This document shows positions 1-6,907 of a stretch of 12,652 bases of DNA, one piece after another. The stretch comes from CAZEQL01 sp964514415 (GTDB lineage Bacteria > Chloroflexota > Dehalococcoidia > GIF9 > AB-539-J10): the NCBI GenBank assembly GCA_964514415.1, contig CAZEQL010000034.1:1-12652 (forward strand). Direction: 5' to 3'. Each line of letters starts with the position of its first letter. The stretch's first letter is position 1. A program made the translations under genes and the position numbers. The notes under the pieces are model-generated. The model searched no databases, was not told the origin of the DNA, and worked only from the letters and a program-made list of their open reading frames with translations.

Positions 1-1765
1 CGGTAGTATCTTTGGTGGCAACTTGTACGCCATCTATTTCGGCTGAAATGGTGGTCGGAACAGGGGCAGGGTCGCCGCCAATAGTTACCGCGCCATAAAC
101 CAGGAGTGGCGGATTATCCTCGCCACCCGCAGGGGTAATAGTCAGGTTTACTGGCACCGTCTGGGGGGTGTTCATGGCTCCTGGAGCAGAGATGGTGATG
201 GTTGAGGCATAAGTAGCAGCGGGCATTCCCGATGTATTCACGGAAAGGGTTACGTTATCGTGCTCCCCTGTAGAGCTGCCACTTGGCGGTGATAAGCCCA
301 GCCACGCGGCATCATCGCTCACAAACCAGTTAAGCGTACCGACGCCTGAGTTCCATATTTCCAGCGTTTGATTTGCTGGGTTTGTCCCGCCTTTGGTGGC
401 GGAGAAGCTAAAATTAGTGGGACTGAAGCCAATGGTTGGCGCCGTCGCGGCAACATGCAAAGCTACCGGCACTATCTTGGGATTCTCGTCGGGGTCATTG
501 TTGGCGATGACTATCTCAGCGTTATAATTACCCACGGCAAGGCCGGCGGTGTTTATGGTGATGGTTATATTTTGCTGAGCGCCTGGCGTCACCGAGCCCG
601 ATTTGGGATTCTCGTCCAGCCAGGGGCAATCTCCACCTGAGGTGAAGTCGCTGATGTTGTAAGTAAGAGTGGCGTCGCCAGCGTTGCCGATGATCAGGTT
701 GTAATTCTGGGTTGTACTTGGCGCCAGGGTTACATCAAAGCTGGGGGGAGTAACCGTAATGTCAGGTGTGGCAGAGCCAAAAGAGACGTCCAGAGTCTCC
801 CAGTAGAAGCTGTAATAGGGGCTATTCGCACCGTCATAAGCCATATCCATATTCACGCGGAAAAGTCCGTTGGGACGCCCAGCAGGTGTTCCCCAACTGT
901 TCAGCATAATCCAGTATTTATTGTTGGGATTTTCGTCGTTGTAACCCACGCACAGGACAGCATGCCCGCCACCGTTATCGGGGTCATAAGGGATGCCGCA
1001 AGACTTATCTATGTCATAAACGACGCTCTCGTTATCGGTATTCCAGAAAGCATAAAAATCAGCCCAGGCGTTGCTATTGGGCAAGAAGAAAGCAAACCAG
1101 ATAGCTTTATCATCGTTGAGGACACTCTTGATATTGGTGATTGCCTCGACTTGCGGCACAGCCTGAGTGGAGACAGTCTCTGCCTGGATAGAAGTGATGG
1201 GATAGTTGGGAGTGGTAGAGATAGTGGCGGCGGGTACAGTGGTGCTCTGCTCGCACTCCTGGCTGCCGTCCTGCCAGCTAGCGTTGGTGTTGGACCACGG
1301 GATGGCCATGCCAGTGGTGGTGTAAAAGCTTGTCAGGTCTTCTAATTGGCCCCCGCAACAAGCCCAATCGGAACCGCTTCCGCCATTGTAGCAAGAGTTC
1401 AGATATTGTATAGAGAGACGGTCTCTTATTCCTTCTTGGACATCAAGGGCAATGCCCAGACATCCCGTGCCAGTCCAGGCCCAACAGTTGCCGCAGTCTC
1501 CCTGGTCGCGTTGGGAGGGAGTGTATTCCAGATGGCTGAGAAGATTCTGCGACCCCCTTGGGCTTGGAACCTGGAATCCCTTCTTGTCAATGTAGGCCAA
1601 TGGCGCGTTGTTGTACGACTCTATCCATTTATCCAGCGTTTCCCGGTCGGGATGCATGACAGGGTAGGTTCTGCCGCTGTCCTCGGCGCTGGCATCTGGC
1701 GCTGCCCAGAACACTAGCGAAATAGCAATGATAATGGCTAAAAAGATACCTCCCGGTTTCTTCAT
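1..1765 (-). CDS. Secreted C1-family (papain-like) cysteine peptidase with BACON-like repeats, 3' end outside window
   Basis: The frame is open from an ATG at 1765 to the left edge (588 codons, no stop), so the C-terminus is missing. A signal peptide is clear: basic MKK, a hydrophobic stretch at residues 7-22, and a likely cut after ASA (27). The papain catalytic set is complete: Gln88 in QGDCGNCWAW, Cys94, His268 in GGGHAVLCVGY and Asn289 in LNSWG. Two immunoglobulin-like repeats of about 100 residues follow (about 334-440 and 443-543); the second has the BACON pattern (NSGVGTLNWFVSDDAAWL, then TVPVNLTIT). A third, different beta-rich module starts near 545. BACON repeats are thought to bind carbohydrate or mucin, so the enzyme probably acts outside the cell on protein while held to a surface or matrix. 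GGGAGG lies 5 bases before the ATG and fixes the start. Peptidase activity is well supported; the target is unknown. Confidence 0.92.
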   Translation of the reverse strand, partial: MKKPGGIFLAIIIAISLVFWAAPDASAEDSGRTYPVMHPDRETLDKWIESYNNAPLAYIDKKGFQVPSPRGSQNLLSHLEYTPSQRDQGDCGNCWAWTGTGCLGIALDVQEGIRDRLSIQYLNSCYNGGSGSDWACCGGQLEDLTSFYTTTGMAIPWSNTNASWQDGSQECEQSTTVPAATISTTPNYPITSIQAETVSTQAVPQVEAITNIKSVLNDDKAIWFAFFLPNSNAWADFYAFWNTDNESVVYDIDKSCGIPYDPDNGGGHAVLCVGYNDENPNNKYWIMLNSWGTPAGRPNGLFRVNMDMAYDGANSPYYSFYWETLDVSFGSATPDITVTPPSFDVTLAPSTTQNYNLIIGNAGDATLTYNISDFTSGGDCPWLDENPKSGSVTPGAQQNITITINTAGLAVGNYNAEIVIANNDPDENPKIVPVALHVAATAPTIGFSPTNFSFSATKGGTNPANQTLEIWNSGVGTLNWFVSDDAAWLGLSPPSGSSTGEHDNVTLSVNTSGMPAATYASTITISAPGAMNTPQTVPVNLTITPAGGEDNPPLLVYGAVTIGGDPAPVPTTISAEIDGVQVATKDTT

Positions 1766-1825
1766 GTAAACCTCCCTATTTAATCTTCTAAGGGAATAAT
1801 CGGGATTGTTATGACAACGATTTGT

Positions 1826-1854
1826 AGTATAGGTACGCAGCTAATCGATGTCAA
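1826..1854 (-). promoter_or_regulatory. Sigma-70-type promoter of the C1 peptidase gene
   Basis: On the minus strand TTGACA (1849-1854) is separated by exactly 17 bases from TATACT (1826-1831), a near-consensus pair. Transcription would start near 1819, giving a leader of about 54 bases with the GGGAGG ribosome site just before the ATG at 1765. Confidence 0.75.
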
Positions 1855-2333
1855 TAGGAGGGAAGTCCTGGATTTTTAGACTGTGTTTGAAGAGTTACAT
1901 GAAGTGCTCTGGCTTTGGTTCTCTTCGGGTTCCTTTTTCCTTCGTAGCTGCGGGTCTTCAGACCCGCAGGGTGAGGCTTTAGCCTCACCCCTACGACATG
2001 GCAAAGTATAAGGCGGGGATGAACCCCGCCACTCTGCGATTGCCACGCTTCGCTCGCAATGACAGAAGGCAGCAACTTCTTGAGGTCTGAGGGAGTCTTC
2101 TCCCTCAGGATGACAGGAGGGATTCCTTCATGCCTCAGAAAAATTTATTGGGCAGTTGGGCCTGATGAATCAGGCAACTACGAAAATTTGGGGGGTGAAC
2201 CATCCCCAGGGACTTGTCCCCGACCAAGCGATAAGGCGGGGATGAACCCCGCCACTACGTGCTGGGTGAGATTCTTCGCTACGCTCAGAATGGCAGGAAG
2301 GAGCGAGGTGCTTAGAATAACAATCGAGAGTTG
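1855..2333. repeat. Gene-free stretch filled with short GC-rich palindromes and dispersed-repeat pieces
   Basis: No convincing gene is present. Perfect hairpins include 1948-1969 (10-base arms CTGCGGGTCT/AGACCCGCAG, 2-base loop), 1970-1989 (9-base arms GGTGAGGCT/AGCCTCACC) and GGGACTTGTCCC at 2209-2220. The 19-base hairpin with arms GGCGGGG/CCCCGCC occurs twice, at 2012-2030 and 2235-2253. Pieces of a dispersed repeat (CTTCGCTCGCAATGACAGAA near 2048, and a related piece near 2272-2295) match sequence near 8250-8350 and 9303-9335. Open frames here are by-products of the repeats; one reads VIASEAWQSQ, a translation typical of such repeats. Confidence 0.7.
2142..2181 (-). repeat. Partial inverted copy of the GTAGTTGCC compound palindrome
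   Basis: AATTTATTGGGC followed by GCCTGATGAATCAGGCAACTA is the reverse complement of most of the unit seen at 4731-4779, with the middle altered. The inner GCCTGAT/ATCAGGC hairpin is intact, but the outer arm is degenerate. Confidence 0.65.
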
Positions 2334-3932
2334 TTAGTCGCTGTGCTCCAGATACACCTGGCTCAGGTCGGGGACACCCAGAGGATTGAGATCATAGAAC
2401 TTGACATAAGGTTTGACCAGAGTGTGGTTGGCGCCAAACCATAAGGGTAAGCAGGGAGCTTCGTCAATTATCATTTGCTCAGCTTGCTGATACATAGCAA
2501 GGCGAGCGGTGCGCTCCTGTTCTATGGCTGCCCCATCGAGCAAATTATCCAGCTCAGGATTGCTATAGCCAAAGATATTGTTTTCCGCCCCGGTGTAAAA
2601 AAGGTTGTCCAGGAAATTATGCGGGTTGGGATAGTCAGCCACCCAGCCGAGCATAAACATCTCATCCCTCTCTCGTTTCAGGTTATACATGAAGTCCTCT
2701 GACTCCAGTTGTCTTACTGATACTTCTACGCTAAGGTTCTGCTGCCACTCCTGGATAATGGCTCCCAAATAATCGGGAATGTTGTTGCCGTAACCTGAAA
2801 TGGTAAGGGTGATTGGCGGCAAATTTGAGGCATCTTTATACCTGGAGGCAGCGATAAGCTCTCTTGCCCTTTCCACATTGTAGTCCAGCCCTTTCAAGTC
2901 CTGATTATAGCCGGGCATGCCCGGGGGTAGAATGCCCTTGGCTTTGGTGACCATGTCTCTCAATGTCAACCGGGCAATGCGTTCCTTATTCACGGCATAA
3001 CAGAAGGCACGGCGAACGTTGACGTCATCGAAGGGAGGTTCAGTGGTATTGAAGCCAATATAATAAAGGCTGAGCTCAGGCGTTACGGCTAGTTCCTGGT
3101 AAAAGGGACTGTTTTCATCCCTAACCTGGTCAATATAAGCTATAGAAACAGGAGTGACATCAATTTGCCCCTGTTCATACATTGCCATGGGCATGCCAGC
3201 CAGGAGGTGAAAGACAACTCGTTCCAGTTTAGCTGGCTGGCCGTAATAAAGCTCATTTCGCTGCAGAATCAAGAGCTGTCCCTGTCTCCATTCTTTCAAC
3301 TTAAATGGGCCTGTACCATTTGGCTTTTGCCACCAGCTTTTCTCAGATTCCACATTGGCTTTGTCAACTACAAAGGCAGTGGGGTAAGTTAGCTTGCACA
3401 GAAAATAATCCTTGGGAGCATCAATGGTGACCTCAAGCGTGTAATCATTGATAACCTTGACTCCAGAGATTTCTCTGGTCTTACCAGCCAGCATGTCTTT
3501 AGCACCAACGATGTCGCCAAGGTAAGTAGCCGCGGTCTGAGAGCCGGTTGCAGGGTCGCAGACTCGTTCCCAGGAATACTTAAAATCGGCGGCTTTAACT
3601 TCTCTGCCATTATGAAATTCTACCCCTTGGCGGAGATAGAAGGTATATGTTTTGCTATCCTGACTTTTTTGCCAACTCTGGGCGATATCGGGCACTACCT
3701 CTAATTCGTCATTAAGACGAACCAGTCCGCTGAAGATTTGCATAACATAAGTATGGGAAGTCATTTCACTGGAGATAGCGGGGTCAAGCGTTATGGGGCC
3801 GATATCCCAGAGGTTGAGGGTGTCCTGGGCAGAAGGCGATATGCCAATCCCAGACTGGCAGCCAGTTGCAGGTAGAAGCAATAGGGCACAGATAAGTAGG
3901 GGTAACGCTATAAATTGCCAGGTTCTTTTCAT
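2334..3932 (-). CDS. ABC transporter substrate-binding lipoprotein, family 5 (peptide/oligopeptide type)
   Basis: The 532-residue product starts with a lipoprotein signal: MKR, a hydrophobic core to about residue 20, then PATGC with Cys25 as the likely lipid-bearing residue, so the mature protein should sit on the outer face of the membrane. The rest follows the OppA/DppA-type family 5 binding-protein pattern: LDPAISSEMTSHTYVMQIFSGL, PDIAQSW, TYTFYLRQGVEFHNGREVKAADFKYSWER written in pieces, and the late VRRAFCYAVNKERIA block. Length is normal. Such proteins capture oligopeptides or similar solutes for an ABC importer, but no permease or ATPase genes are in the window. Its ATG overlaps the stop of the upstream DUF1893 gene (ATGA), and no ribosome site precedes it, so translation is probably coupled. 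The ligand cannot be told from sequence. Confidence 0.92.
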   Translation of the reverse strand: MKRTWQFIALPLLICALLLLPATGCQSGIGISPSAQDTLNLWDIGPITLDPAISSEMTSHTYVMQIFSGLVRLNDELEVVPDIAQSWQKSQDSKTYTFYLRQGVEFHNGREVKAADFKYSWERVCDPATGSQTAATYLGDIVGAKDMLAGKTREISGVKVINDYTLEVTIDAPKDYFLCKLTYPTAFVVDKANVESEKSWWQKPNGTGPFKLKEWRQGQLLILQRNELYYGQPAKLERVVFHLLAGMPMAMYEQGQIDVTPVSIAYIDQVRDENSPFYQELAVTPELSLYYIGFNTTEPPFDDVNVRRAFCYAVNKERIARLTLRDMVTKAKGILPPGMPGYNQDLKGLDYNVERARELIAASRYKDASNLPPITLTISGYGNNIPDYLGAIIQEWQQNLSVEVSVRQLESEDFMYNLKRERDEMFMLGWVADYPNPHNFLDNLFYTGAENNIFGYSNPELDNLLDGAAIEQERTARLAMYQQAEQMIIDEAPCLPLWFGANHTLVKPYVKFYDLNPLGVPDLSQVYLEHSD

Positions 3933-4354
3933 TGGTTGTTTTCAGGGGCAAGAGATTTTAGGGCTGAGAATAGATGGGATGGGTCGCTTACGCGTTGTGC
4001 CAGCTTCTCAAAAGGACATAAATCACTGCCGTCGTAATTAAGGATGTAAGGGACCACGTTTTTACTGGTGATATTTATCCCTTGCCCTTTAAGTAAATCT
4101 AGCGCCTTTTGACTTGCTATATCAGCATATACTGAAGTTATTTGGGCATAAAGACAAAGCATGGCTATGGCTGAACCGACTATCTTGTCGGCCACTGCAG
4201 CACCTTGTAGCCCATCTCCTACACTCAGGATAGCTTGGAGAAATGAGTATAATCCTCCCTCTCTTGATGTGAAGACAACCTTTCCTTTTTTCACTATGGT
4301 CAGATTCAGGTTCTCTTCCACTAAAAGATGGTGGGCAAGCTCAATATCTTCCAT
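3929..4354 (-). CDS. DUF1893 protein (TM1506-like, cytidine-deaminase-like fold)
   Basis: This 141-residue protein matches the DUF1893 pattern: an N-terminal LVEENLNLTIVKKGKVVFTS strand region, the block GAAVADKIVGSAIAMLCLY (about residues 52-70), SVYADIASQKALDLL, and a C-terminal VPYILN...LCPFEKLA block. The family's known structure, TM1506 of Thermotoga, has a cytidine-deaminase-like fold, but no enzymatic role is established and no zinc-binding HxE/PCxxC set is visible here. GGAG sits 5 bases before the ATG. The stop overlaps the start of the solute-binding lipoprotein gene by 4 bases, so the two form an operon. A degraded radC 5' fragment ends 11 bases upstream, so the present promoter may be one that formerly served radC. 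Confidence 0.85.
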   Translation of the reverse strand: MEDIELAHHLLVEENLNLTIVKKGKVVFTSREGGLYSFLQAILSVGDGLQGAAVADKIVGSAIAMLCLYAQITSVYADIASQKALDLLKGQGINITSKNVVPYILNYDGSDLCPFEKLAQRVSDPSHLFSALKSLAPENNQ

Positions 4355-4365
4355 GTTACTCCACT

Positions 4366-4605
4366 TTACATAGCTGGTGTTTCATGTCGCCCAGCCCAGG
4401 AGCTTGGGCAGTTTTTACTTGAATCAGGTTTGTCTGTTGAGACAAGGATGTTCCCCTCTGGGATTATTGGCAAACCCGATGGGGTGGTGCAATCACGCAG
4501 GGGGGTTACATCCTGCGCAGAAAGAGCTTCACTGCCCAGCTTAAGCAGCCTCTCTCTGGGGCGCTCACTGAGAGGCGAATCATGAACGGTGAAAGAACTT
4601 TTCAT
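4366..4605 (-). pseudogene. radC 5' fragment, copy A (truncated)
   Basis: The 79-codon frame starts MKSSFTVHDSPLSERPRERL and continues LLKLGSEALSAQ. This is the N-terminal signature of the RadC/UPF0758 family (a short lead, then RPRERLLKLGAEALSDAELLA in typical members). After residue 31 the match ends and the next 48 residues (DVTPLRDCTTPSG onward) look unrelated. The JAB/MPN metalloprotease-like domain that makes up the family's conserved C-terminal half is absent. A second copy at 7594-7743 keeps a longer match. This is therefore a broken gene; whether the leftover short protein is made is unknown. It ends 11 bases before DUF1893 in the same direction. Confidence 0.7.
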
Positions 4606-4706
4606 GAAGTTACAGGCTATTGTAGCAAAGCACGCCTCTTACAATCCACTTCTTTAGAAACAGACAGGCTGCTTAACTTTGCTTTCCGTTCGATTTGGGA
4701 CATTTC
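4511..4706. repeat. 196-base direct repeat, copy A (radC 5' end plus leader)
   Basis: It aligns without gaps to 7649-7844 with 9 differences by hand count (about 95% identity). Eight of these fall in the coding half and one in the roughly 100-base leader. The leader holds the inverted pair ATTGTA/TACAAT (4619-4645), the first member of which could be a minus-strand -10 box (TACAAT). Confidence 0.9.
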
Positions 4707-4730
4707 GGAGAGTCTTCACCCTCAAATTCT

Positions 4731-4779
4731 TGTAGTTGCCTGATTCATCAGGCTTAGCCCAATAAATTGGGCAACTACA
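4731..4779 (+). repeat. Compound palindromic repeat, copy 1
   Basis: Outer arms TGTAGTTGC and GCAACTACA enclose two hairpins side by side: GCCTGAT-TC-ATCAGGC and GCCCAAT-AA-ATTGGGC. The strand can fold as a three-way junction. A short run TTTTTAGACAG follows it, as at the other copies. It sits between the radC fragment and the promoter of TA module 1. Confidence 0.85.
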
Positions 4780-4806
4780 TTTTTAGACAGTTTCAAATCT
4801 TTAGAT

Positions 4807-4835
4807 TTGACAAACGGGATTTTGTAGGTTATTCT
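4807..4835 (+). promoter_or_regulatory. Promoter of TA module 1
   Basis: A perfect TTGACA (4807-4812) is followed after 17 bases by TATTCT (4830-4835). It lies 29 bases before the antitoxin start, with AAGGAG at 4854-4859 as ribosome site. In type II TA systems the antitoxin or TA complex commonly represses this promoter; no clear operator palindrome is visible here. Confidence 0.7.
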
Positions 4836-4864
4836 ATATACAATCACCTATAAAAGGAGCTTAT

Positions 4865-5131
4865 ATGGCTAAATCGAGTCTGAAACAAGCTAATTTTGTC
4901 TTGCCTGCTGAACTCATGGACGAGCTTCGCCGTACTATTCCCAGAGGGGAACAAAGCAAAGTAGTAGCTGCGGCTTTGCGGAAGGAACTTAAGCGCCTCA
5001 GGTTTCGTCAGGCTTTGGAGCATACATTTGCTGCCTGGCAGGGGGAAAAGCATCCCGAGCTAGAGCAAGGGACAGGACAATATATAAGGGAATTGCGTCG
5101 CTCTTCACGAGGCGTAGGTGAAGGCTCGTAG
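4865..5131 (+). CDS. Putative ribbon-helix-helix antitoxin of TA module 1
   Basis: This is a small basic protein of 88 residues. Its first 45 residues (KQANFVLPAELMDELRR, then RGEQSKVVAAALRKELKR) have the strand-helix-helix layout of ribbon-helix-helix (CopG/MetJ-like) DNA-binding antitoxins, with ANFVLP as the likely DNA-contacting strand. The charged tail (ELRRSSRGVGEGS) would be the part that wraps the toxin. AAGGAG lies 5 bases before the ATG, behind a strong promoter. Its 3' end overlaps the GTG start option of the PIN toxin, the usual antitoxin-first order. Function is inferred from fold pattern and position; the exact antitoxin subfamily is not recognised. Confidence 0.78.
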   Translation: MAKSSLKQANFVLPAELMDELRRTIPRGEQSKVVAAALRKELKRLRFRQALEHTFAAWQGEKHPELEQGTGQYIRELRRSSRGVGEGS

Positions 5132-5507
5132 CAATATGCTTATAGATACTGATATCCTCATTGATTTCCTTCGAGGAAAGCCAGGGGCACGAGACTTCCT
5201 CACCGCTTTGCCCGGTGATGCTATGTGCTGCTGTTCAGTCATTACTGTGGCGGAGTTGCACGCTGGCATGCGAGAGTCCGAGCGAGAGAAAACTGAGGAA
5301 CTCATCAATAGTTTAGTCGTTCTTCCTATCACCAAGGAGACAGCCGAGCTAGCCGGCACATTCAAACGAGAAGCCAAAAGTTTCGATTTAGAGTTAGACG
5401 ATTGTTTTATTGCTGCTACTGCAGTTACTGAGAGCATTGAGCTGGCTACTAAAAACGCCAGACATTACCCTATGCCACAGGTGAAATTGATGGTAGCCGA
5501 TTACTAA
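5118..5507 (+). CDS. vapC: PIN-domain ribonuclease toxin (VapC family), TA module 1
   Basis: The product is a compact PIN-domain protein of 129 residues, normal for VapC toxins. These are Mg/Mn-dependent RNases that cut tRNA or rRNA and are blocked by their partner antitoxin. The acidic residues are in place, counting from the GTG start: Asp10 in IDTDILIDFL, Glu46 in VAELHAGM, and Asp94/Asp95 in ELDDCFIAATA. The domain closes with TKNARHYP and QVKLMV. GTG at 5118 overlaps the antitoxin and has GAGG 5 bases upstream; ATG at 5136 (giving MLIDTD) is the other plausible start and matches the usual N-terminus of the family. The last 108 bases of the gene are repeated almost exactly at 7465-7573. 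Confidence 0.88.
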   Translation: MKARSNMLIDTDILIDFLRGKPGARDFLTALPGDAMCCCSVITVAELHAGMRESEREKTEELINSLVVLPITKETAELAGTFKREAKSFDLELDDCFIAATAVTESIELATKNARHYPMPQVKLMVADY

Positions 5508-5529
5508 TGAAGGGACACGCCGTGGACTT
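5399..5529. repeat. 131-base direct repeat, copy A (3' end of toxin 1)
   Basis: It is identical to 7465-7595 except for one substitution (T in this copy, C in the other, Ile to Thr). It covers the last 36 codons of toxin 1 and 22 bases beyond the stop. The pair flanks TA module 2 exactly. Confidence 0.95.
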
Positions 5530-5789
5530 GAGAAACATGGCACTGTTTGACTGAGGATAGGCCGTTTTATGAGATAAATGTGAGCTCCCTTGGGTGAGGT
5601 GGATCGAAGAATAATGCCGAAAGGGAAAGCTAGAGAACTAAACAACAGGCCTTAGATTTGAGGGTAGCAAAAGTTACCCATCTGCTTAAAAAGCAAAAAC
5701 TAGGACGCTTTTGGATAAGCGTTATCTTATCAAAATCTCGCCTAAACCTATCAAAAATCCTTCCAAAAAGATATAATAACTTTTATTAG
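5530..5789. other. Intergenic stretch before TA module 2
   Basis: No convincing gene is seen. A perfect TATAAT lies at 5772-5777 and could be the -10 box for module 2, but there is no good -35 box 16-18 bases upstream. A short open frame (5634-5786), in the same frame as the next gene and separated from it by one TAG at 5787, may be a remnant or chance. Confidence 0.45.
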
Positions 5790-5900
5790 AGGTTTTATAC
5801 AAGGAATTTATCGCAAGTTGTAGTTGAACTAAGACATAGTGCACCTCTTAAACTCTTCCGTCCTTACGAGGAACTATACCGTTCGCTTACTGGAAAGGAA

Positions 5901-6476
5901 TTGCCTGAGAAAGAATCACCTTTACCGGGATTTGAATTGACTGTCTCTGAAAAGCAAATGCGGATTGTAGTTGACCCTAGGCGGACTGCTATTGTCTTGG
6001 GAGAGGTCCCTAATATAGGTTACTGTGTGGATAATGTCATGACGGTTTTTAAAAAGATAAGCGAGCTGGTCACGCTACCAACGCTTTCACGCATTGGAGA
6101 AAGAAGTTATTGGATTGAAGAGTCTAAGCTTAACTTCAGCGAGCTTGTTTCTACCTACAAAAAACTGGTATACAAGCCGCTAAACATTGCCGAGGAGTCA
6201 ATAGATGTTGGTGTTAGCTTTGTTCTTGCCTCCGGCGAATGTAAGGCAAACATAGCATTTGGCCCTATGGAGTTCCATCAATTGGAATCAATGTTTGTGT
6301 TTAAGTCATCTAAGTTACCCAAGGTGGCTACATTCTTGGACGTAGATTATTACCTAGGGATGGAGCAGAAGGAAATAACTGAAAGAATACTTCATGATTT
6401 TGTTAACTCTGGCTTAAACTATGCAAGTGAACAAAGTAAAAAATTAATGAGCCTATTTGAGGAGGTAGAGCGATGA
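5901..6476 (+). CDS. Unfamiliar protein, first gene of TA module 2; true start unclear
   Basis: From the first standard start codon, TTG at 5901, the product is 191 residues. The frame stays open back to 5790, and the added stretch (QVVVELRHSAPLKLFRPYEE and following) looks coding, yet it contains no ATG, GTG or TTG. The gene has therefore lost its start, carries a small error, or truly starts inside. Visible features are RIGERSYWIEE in the middle and an acidic, helical end (FLDVDYYLGMEQ, then SEQSKKLMSLFEEVER). This layout loosely recalls the TIGR04255 family of sporadically distributed proteins, but the match is weak. There is no signal peptide or membrane segment. Its stop overlaps the next start (ATGA), so it is co-translated with the putative antitoxin. 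Function unknown. Confidence 0.6.
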   Translation: MPEKESPLPGFELTVSEKQMRIVVDPRRTAIVLGEVPNIGYCVDNVMTVFKKISELVTLPTLSRIGERSYWIEESKLNFSELVSTYKKLVYKPLNIAEESIDVGVSFVLASGECKANIAFGPMEFHQLESMFVFKSSKLPKVATFLDVDYYLGMEQKEITERILHDFVNSGLNYASEQSKKLMSLFEEVER

Positions 6477-6907
6477 TAGCCCCTATGCCAACTTTGGGTG
6501 AAGAAATTGGGAAAATTAATCCCCCGATGGTGTCAGATGATAACCTCTCCTCGATGTACATTGCATTTCCTCTACAAACTTGGATACCGCAGCTTTATCA
6601 ATGGCGATCCATTGAGTCATCCATACGCACAACTTTTGATGGCCAGCAACCTGTGCCATTTGAGGTCAATACTATAGACTTGCCCACGGCAACGAGGAGA
6701 TGGAAAGTAAGCTTGCCGGAACATCCTGAGATAACATTTGATGATTTGCGTGCCGGTAAATGGCCCAGACCGACAAAGGAGGAACTAGAGGCACGAGGTA
6801 AAGCCTTAGAGTTAGCTGGGGTTGTCCATGACAAACTTGATATCAGGCCACTTACAACCGCTACCATAACTCGCCAGCTTCGTGAGGGAAAGGAAAGTCG
6901 TGACTGA
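6473..6907 (+). CDS. Putative antitoxin of TA module 2 with an unusual N-terminal part
   Basis: This 144-residue protein is not recognised as a whole. Residues 1-85 (GEEIGKINPPMVSDDNLSS, then YIAFPLQTWIPQLYQW) match no DNA-binding fold I know. The end differs: a charged helix (PTKEELEARGKALEL) followed by LDIRPLTTATITRQLREGKE resembles the C-terminal tail with which VapB antitoxins cover the PIN toxin's active site (pattern: L-T-T-x-x-x-I-R-x-x-R-E). It overlaps the gene before it by 4 bases and the PIN toxin after it by 8 bases (if the toxin starts at GTG 6900), the classical antitoxin position. The antitoxin role is inferred from place and tail. Confidence 0.65.
   Translation: MIAPMPTLGEEIGKINPPMVSDDNLSSMYIAFPLQTWIPQLYQWRSIESSIRTTFDGQQPVPFEVNTIDLPTATRRWKVSLPEHPEITFDDLRAGKWPRPTKEELEARGKALELAGVVHDKLDIRPLTTATITRQLREGKESRD

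Noticed and set aside
368..1717. Three plus-strand open frames in the left part
   Set aside because: They lie opposite the C1 peptidase frame, which has a signal peptide, all catalytic residues and a promoter; the opposite frames have no recognisable domain.
1851..2337. Short open frames of 74 and 92 codons
   Set aside because: They are made of palindromes and dispersed-repeat sequence, with repeat-type translations such as VIASEAWQSQ.
4366..4605. A functional small protein encoded by radC fragment A
   Set aside because: It has only the RadC lead segment fused to unrelated residues, and the duplicate copy shows a different ending; decay is the simpler reading.
5394..5645. Minus-strand open frame of 83 codons
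   Set aside because: It overlaps the end of PIN toxin 1 antisense, has no ribosome site and no recognisable protein pattern.
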